A model generated the notes under the pieces. The model was not told the DNA's origin and did not search any database. It saw nothing but the letters and a program-made list of their open reading frames with translations. A stretch of DNA of 64,000 nucleotides. Source: Flavobacteriales bacterium (GTDB lineage Bacteria; Bacteroidota; Bacteroidia; Flavobacteriales_F; PHOS-HE28). The stretch spans positions 124,001 through 188,000 of the forward strand of contig JADJLR010000003.1 of assembly GCA_016710015.1 (NCBI GenBank). The letters run 5' to 3'. The number at the start of each line of letters is the position of its first letter. The first letter of the stretch is position 1. Positions 58,769 to 64,000 of the stretch are shown here, in pieces. Both the position numbers and the translations under genes were made by a program.

Positions 58769-59928
58769 ACAACAGCTTGAGTCATATCCTTAACCACCTC
58801 GGCGAAGATCGGGAACAGGGCTACGATGCGGTCGTACCACCGATCGTGCAGAGCGGCAATTTCACCTACCCCACTGTTGCAGCCATGCGGGCCGTGGTGC
58901 AGCAGGAAATGGACAAGCCGTTGTACACGCGTGGCTTCAACCCTACGGTGGGCATCCTGCGCAAGAAGATCGCGGCGTTGGAACATGCGGAGGATGCTTT
59001 GGTATTCAGCAGTGGCAGCGCGGCGATCGCATCAGCGGTGTTGAGCTTCGTGAAGGCAGGCGACCACATCGTATGCGTACACAAACCCTACAGCTGGACC
59101 AAGAAACTCCTCGCGGAACTGCTTCCTCGGTTCGGCGTGGAGCACACGTTCGTGGACGGTACTGACGCTGAGAACTACCGACGGGCGATCAAGCCGAACA
59201 CCACTTTCTTCATGCTTGAAAGTCCGAACTCGCTCACCTTCGAATTGCAGGACCTTGCGACCGTGGCAGCCATCGCGAAGGAGCACGGCATCATCACCCT
59301 CTGCGACAACAGCTTCAACAGCCCGTTGTTCCAGAACCCGATCGACCATGGGATCGACCTGGTCGCGCACAGTGCCACGAAGTACATCAACGGGCACAGC
59401 GATGTCGTGGCGGGCGTTCTAGCTGGATCGCATGCACACATGCGTCAAGTGATGCAGAAGGAGTTCATGACACTTGGCGCGTGCCCATCGCCACACGATG
59501 CATGGTTGCTGATGCGCGGACTACGCACCTTGGAATTGCGCGTTCACCGCAGTGCGGACAGTGCAGAGAAGGTAGCGACCTATCTCGCAGCGCATGCGAA
59601 GGTGAAGCGCGTGTATTGGCCAGGCCTACCGGATCATCCCCAACATGCTTTGGCGAAAAAGCAAATGAAGCGCGTTGCTGGTTTGATGAGCATCGAGCTG
59701 GATGCACCGGACGAAGCAGCCGTGGAGCGTTTCTGCGATAACCTGAAGACCTTCTTGATCGCGGTGAGCTGGGGCGGGTACGAGAGCCTGCAATGGCCCG
59801 TATGCGCACTGAAAGGACCGAGTGGGTATTACACCGATCTGCCCTTCACCATGGTGCGTTTATACATCGGTTTGGAGGATCCGGAACTGTTGATCGCGGA
59901 TCTGAAGCAGGCGTTGGCGCGGGTGTGA
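58765..59928 (+). CDS. Cys/Met-metabolism PLP enzyme (cystathionine gamma-synthase / beta-lyase type)
   Basis: 387 residues, fold type I. Motifs: YTRGFNPTVGILRKKIAALE, SSGSAAIASAVLSFVKAGDHIV, ESPNSLTFELQDLATVA, PLP-binding CDNSFNSPLFQNP and the Schiff-base lysine in VAHSATKYINGHSDVVAG. Can catalyse gamma-replacement or beta-elimination at sulfur amino acids; the sequence alone does not decide which. Overlaps the GT39 gene by four bases. Its last codons lie directly beside the abnormal G-rich tract. Confidence 0.92.
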   Translation: MNNSLSHILNHLGEDREQGYDAVVPPIVQSGNFTYPTVAAMRAVVQQEMDKPLYTRGFNPTVGILRKKIAALEHAEDALVFSSGSAAIASAVLSFVKAGDHIVCVHKPYSWTKKLLAELLPRFGVEHTFVDGTDAENYRRAIKPNTTFFMLESPNSLTFELQDLATVAAIAKEHGIITLCDNSFNSPLFQNPIDHGIDLVAHSATKYINGHSDVVAGVLAGSHAHMRQVMQKEFMTLGACPSPHDAWLLMRGLRTLELRVHRSADSAEKVATYLAAHAKVKRVYWPGLPDHPQHALAKKQMKRVAGLMSIELDAPDEAAVERFCDNLKTFLIAVSWGGYESLQWPVCALKGPSGYYTDLPFTMVRLYIGLEDPELLIADLKQALARV

Positions 59929-61475
<1,547 letters not shown>

Positions 61476-63617
61476 TCAAGGTTGGCCTGCTGGCACCCTG
61501 AACTTCAGCACCAGGTCCTTGGCCAAAGCCGCTGCGATCAGGGGTTGTAGCGCTGCTGCATCCTTCACCTCCTCTCGCAGCTCATGCACTTGTAGCAAGC
61601 TCTCAACCCGCAGGTGGTCCGGGGCATCACTTGTAACCGTCCTCACAAGGTCGGCACTCGGGGTCTTGAACGTGGCATTCAGATCCGAAAGGTTCAAGAA
61701 CTCCACCGGGTGATCGAAATGCAACTCGATGATGGAACGATCGGTCTGTGTGAAGTCCCAATAGAATGGCAGATCGCGATCCGTCGCCAAGAATCCCTCT
61801 GGCGCAGCATGTCCGATGCATGAAGACAGATCCAAGGATCGTACGTCATTTCCTTCGATCAACACGGATCCATTGAAAGCGGCATCACGCATGGCTTGGA
61901 ATCGATACGGCGCAACAGAAGCATTCGATCTCATCTGCCAAGCACCATCTCCCTTCAATAGAGCCCCGTCCAACACGGCACCGTAACGCGGATCCACTTG
62001 CGGGTCCATGGCACCTAGCAAGTAGTCCGAACGGCCAAGTGTGCTGAACTGTCCACTCAACAGTACGCGCGACCGAGCACGTGAATTCCCGGTCCCGGTG
62101 GCCACCTGAAGGTCGGTCTCCAAGACACGCACATCCATTCCTGGCATGGCCTCCGGTAACTCGAGGAAGAGCGGCGGTGACGGAATATCGGCCACAAGCA
62201 ACTCCGAGGTCATCAACAGCGCACTCGTCCCTTGCCAATAGAAAGGAAGTTCATTCGCCCAGAGTCCGACCGGCCCGCGCTTGGGGTGCATCCAGAGGAC
62301 CTGTTGATCATCCTTCACCCCTATCAGGAAGTCGCTGTCCCACATCGGAGTCATCCAGCCATCATCCATGATCCCGATCCGCTCGTCCATGAGATATGCC
62401 GTGCTATACCCGGCGTTCACGCCATGGACCATTTTGGAGTACAAGTCGTACCGACTGATCTCCCGAATGCGTTCATCGCTCACCTGATCACCGATCCGCG
62501 CCAACTTCAGATCCAACTCTTGGTACCATAAGCTGTCGTTCTTATACGCGAAGTGCTCGGCGATGTAATTATGCAAGGTCTCCATCTTCTGCGCGGTCGC
62601 CTCCTCGGGGATCCCGATCGTGATTCGCTCCACGAACTCATTGAAAAGCTCGTTCTGTCGATCCGGAAGGTTCTTCATGCCCACACGCTGCCACCAGATG
62701 GCTCGTTCTTCACGCCTGCGCAACACATAGAGCCAGTACGGCTGTTGGAACGGCAGCCCGCTCACGCGATCACGGCGCCAGTAACGGAGATCCTCTGGGG
62801 CCAGTGTCACATCAACGTGCGGCAGATCAGCTCCTGGTCGCGCATTCACCTCATTCATGCATCCCGGTAGGTCGTGGTTCTCCCAGGTCACTGTGGTCAC
62901 ATCACCATCTTCCTTGAGGTCATAGAAGGTGGAGGTGCGGAACGACAGACCGTGTTTCACGTGATAGCGCAGTGAGACCTGCTGATGGAGAATGGGCAAT
63001 TCATCGTGGAAGAAGATCCGCCAGCTCGTTGATCGCGCCCAATTGTCCATCCATTGGAAACCCCGCCAACCGCGGGTGTGGTTCGCATTCACATCATACG
63101 GGACCATGTACTTCCAGCGTACTTCCACTACATCACCGGGCGCGATCGCCTGAAGGTCCAACACATAGGTCCAAGCCCGTTCCATGGTCTGGAAAGTGCG
63201 GACCATGTTCTGATCGACCTGAATGAAAGCACCGACTTCTCCCCAAGTCCCATCGGGTCGGATGATGCGTGCCACGAAATGATCCAGCCGCACATTGAAC
63301 CACAGCGGTCGAGCTGGCGCGCCTTTCTCCGCCCAAGGTATTTCGCGACCATCGTACGGTGGGTCCAAGCTTTCCGGAAGGGTGAAGCGCCCGAAGGCGA
63401 GAATGTCCTCTTGGTTGGCGAAGCGGATCACCTGTTTGCGTTCGAAGAAAAGTGCGAGGAACTGTGGCTTGGTATTCTTCAGCCGAATGGAAAGCTCGTC
63501 GTCCAGTATCTCCGTGCGATCCACCGCCGTGGACCAGATAGGGTTCCACGCAGCGTCCTTACCCCAATCGTAGTTCTTGTGGATGACGCGGGTATCCTGA
63601 CCAAGGAGCCCGGTCAC
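61476..63617 (-). CDS. Large exported DUF3857/transglutaminase-like protein of unknown function
   Basis: At least 713 residues counted from an in-frame GTG at 63617. The frame remains open upstream through a hydrophobic signal-like run (VAFVLSVLGFLLVTGLLGQ) but has no ATG, GTG or TTG just before it; a TTG at 63764 lies 115 bases inside der. So the true start is uncertain (rare codon or a base error). The body has a DUF3857-like beta domain (VRLDHFVARIIRPDGTWGE, WTYVLDLQAIAPGDVVEVRW) and a region resembling a transglutaminase-like core (MHGVNAGYSTAYLMDERIGI), without an obvious Cys-His-Asp triad. Probably periplasmic. Confidence 0.72.
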   Translation of the reverse strand: MTGLLGQDTRVIHKNYDWGKDAAWNPIWSTAVDRTEILDDELSIRLKNTKPQFLALFFERKQVIRFANQEDILAFGRFTLPESLDPPYDGREIPWAEKGAPARPLWFNVRLDHFVARIIRPDGTWGEVGAFIQVDQNMVRTFQTMERAWTYVLDLQAIAPGDVVEVRWKYMVPYDVNANHTRGWRGFQWMDNWARSTSWRIFFHDELPILHQQVSLRYHVKHGLSFRTSTFYDLKEDGDVTTVTWENHDLPGCMNEVNARPGADLPHVDVTLAPEDLRYWRRDRVSGLPFQQPYWLYVLRRREERAIWWQRVGMKNLPDRQNELFNEFVERITIGIPEEATAQKMETLHNYIAEHFAYKNDSLWYQELDLKLARIGDQVSDERIREISRYDLYSKMVHGVNAGYSTAYLMDERIGIMDDGWMTPMWDSDFLIGVKDDQQVLWMHPKRGPVGLWANELPFYWQGTSALLMTSELLVADIPSPPLFLELPEAMPGMDVRVLETDLQVATGTGNSRARSRVLLSGQFSTLGRSDYLLGAMDPQVDPRYGAVLDGALLKGDGAWQMRSNASVAPYRFQAMRDAAFNGSVLIEGNDVRSLDLSSCIGHAAPEGFLATDRDLPFYWDFTQTDRSIIELHFDHPVEFLNLSDLNATFKTPSADLVRTVTSDAPDHLRVESLLQVHELREEVKDAAALQPLIAAALAKDLVLKFRVPAGQP

Positions 63618-63649
63618 AAGCAGGAACCCAAGAACAGAAAGAACGAATG

Positions 63650-64000
63650 CTACTTCTTGCGGAAGTACAAACGAATGGGAACGCCGGTAAAGCTGAACAG
63701 CTCCCGCAAGCGATTCTCCAGGAAGCGCTCGTACGACGGCTTTATGTACTGCGGCAGGTTGCAATAGAACACGAAGGTTGGGACGGGAGTCGGTATTTGG
63801 CTGATGAATTTAATACTAACCTGCTTCGCTTTGTACATCGGGGGCGGTTGCCGTTCGATCATTGGCAAGAGTAGGTCGTTCAATTTCCGGGTAGGAATGC
63901 GCCGTTTGCGGTCCTCGAACACCTTCATGCCCAGTTCCATGGTCTTCAGGATCCGCTGCTTCTCCACTACCGAAGTGAAGAGTACGGGAACATCTGTGAA
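63650..64000 (-). CDS. der: GTPase Der (EngA), C-terminal part
   Basis: The 117 codons to the window edge begin FTDVPVLFTSVVEKQRI, the end of the second G domain (the G5 motif is degenerate: TSVVEKQR), and continue into the KH-like domain to a Der-specific ending (PTFVFYCNLPQYIKPSYERFLENRLRELFSFTGVPIRLYFRKK). Der is an essential 50S ribosome-assembly GTPase. The 5' part is outside the window. Confidence 0.95.
   Translation of the reverse strand, partial: FTDVPVLFTSVVEKQRILKTMELGMKVFEDRKRRIPTRKLNDLLLPMIERQPPPMYKAKQVSIKFISQIPTPVPTFVFYCNLPQYIKPSYERFLENRLRELFSFTGVPIRLYFRKK

Overview
The window is a stretch of chromosome from a member of the Bacteroidota, most likely a Flavobacteriales-type bacterium with a fairly high G+C content. 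The evidence is threefold. Gliding/type IX secretion genes are present (gldE and gldD next to ssb and mutY, and three large secreted proteins with C-terminal sorting domains). Many genes are preceded by the Bacteroidota -7 promoter box TAnnTTTG. Shine-Dalgarno sequences are nearly absent. I see no rRNA, tRNA, CRISPR array, insertion sequence or prophage. The content is mostly housekeeping and metabolic.

Layout. 1-4138: an outer-membrane DUF5686 protein (cut by the window edge) coupled to tatC, divergent from recQ. 4139-12700: a small unknown protein, an M20 amidohydrolase with a half-size TSUP permease, a very large TolB-propeller/beta-barrel protein, an MBL hydrolase and several membrane or outer-membrane unknowns. 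12659-13950: an ECF sigma factor operon with a small membrane protein and a Spy/CpxP-like protein. 14074-14930: an ORF6N-domain gene flanked by a 98-bp direct duplication that carries a relic of the sigma-factor start. 14940-19640: an operon with kynurenine 3-monooxygenase, kynureninase and a UbiA-like protein. 19761-28445: gcvP followed by three T9SS cargo proteins. 28535-30030: MlaF/MlaE-like lipid ABC transporter. 30100-33217: small lipoprotein, SprT-like protein, manC, RNase D. 33287-38632: a sulfide/persulfide-handling island (ArsR regulator, TSUP permease, persulfide dioxygenase-rhodanese fusion, 1-Cys peroxiredoxin, single rhodanese, thioredoxin, small membrane proteins, Crp/Fnr regulator). 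38826-46650: DUF3332, fumC, prfB, recX, an SDR, a TonB-like protein and a two-component system. 47211-55321: RNase E/G, a 31-residue bS22/mS38-like protein, TPR protein, HU, then mutY-ssb-gldE-gldD, heme A synthase and a heavy-metal-domain lipoprotein. 55404-59928: DMT exporter, two glycosyltransferases and a cystathionine synthase/lyase. 61476-64000: a large DUF3857-like protein and the 3' end of der.

The main non-coding observations are these. (1) A heptanucleotide tandem repeat family (TTGNNNC) sits in at least six intergenic places, with up to 13 units in phase; it resembles in form the heptad STRR repeats of cyanobacteria. (2) A palindromic element is inserted in frame inside kynU. (3) At least ten genes have the -7 box only 4-9 bases before the start codon, which implies leaderless transcripts. 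(4) Several dyads and direct repeats look like operators in the sulfur island and upstream of the two-component operon. (5) The 1.5-kb stretch 59929-61475 is almost pure G on the + strand and is most likely a sequencing/assembly artefact filling the gap between two convergent genes; its long proline- or glycine-rich reading frames should not be annotated.
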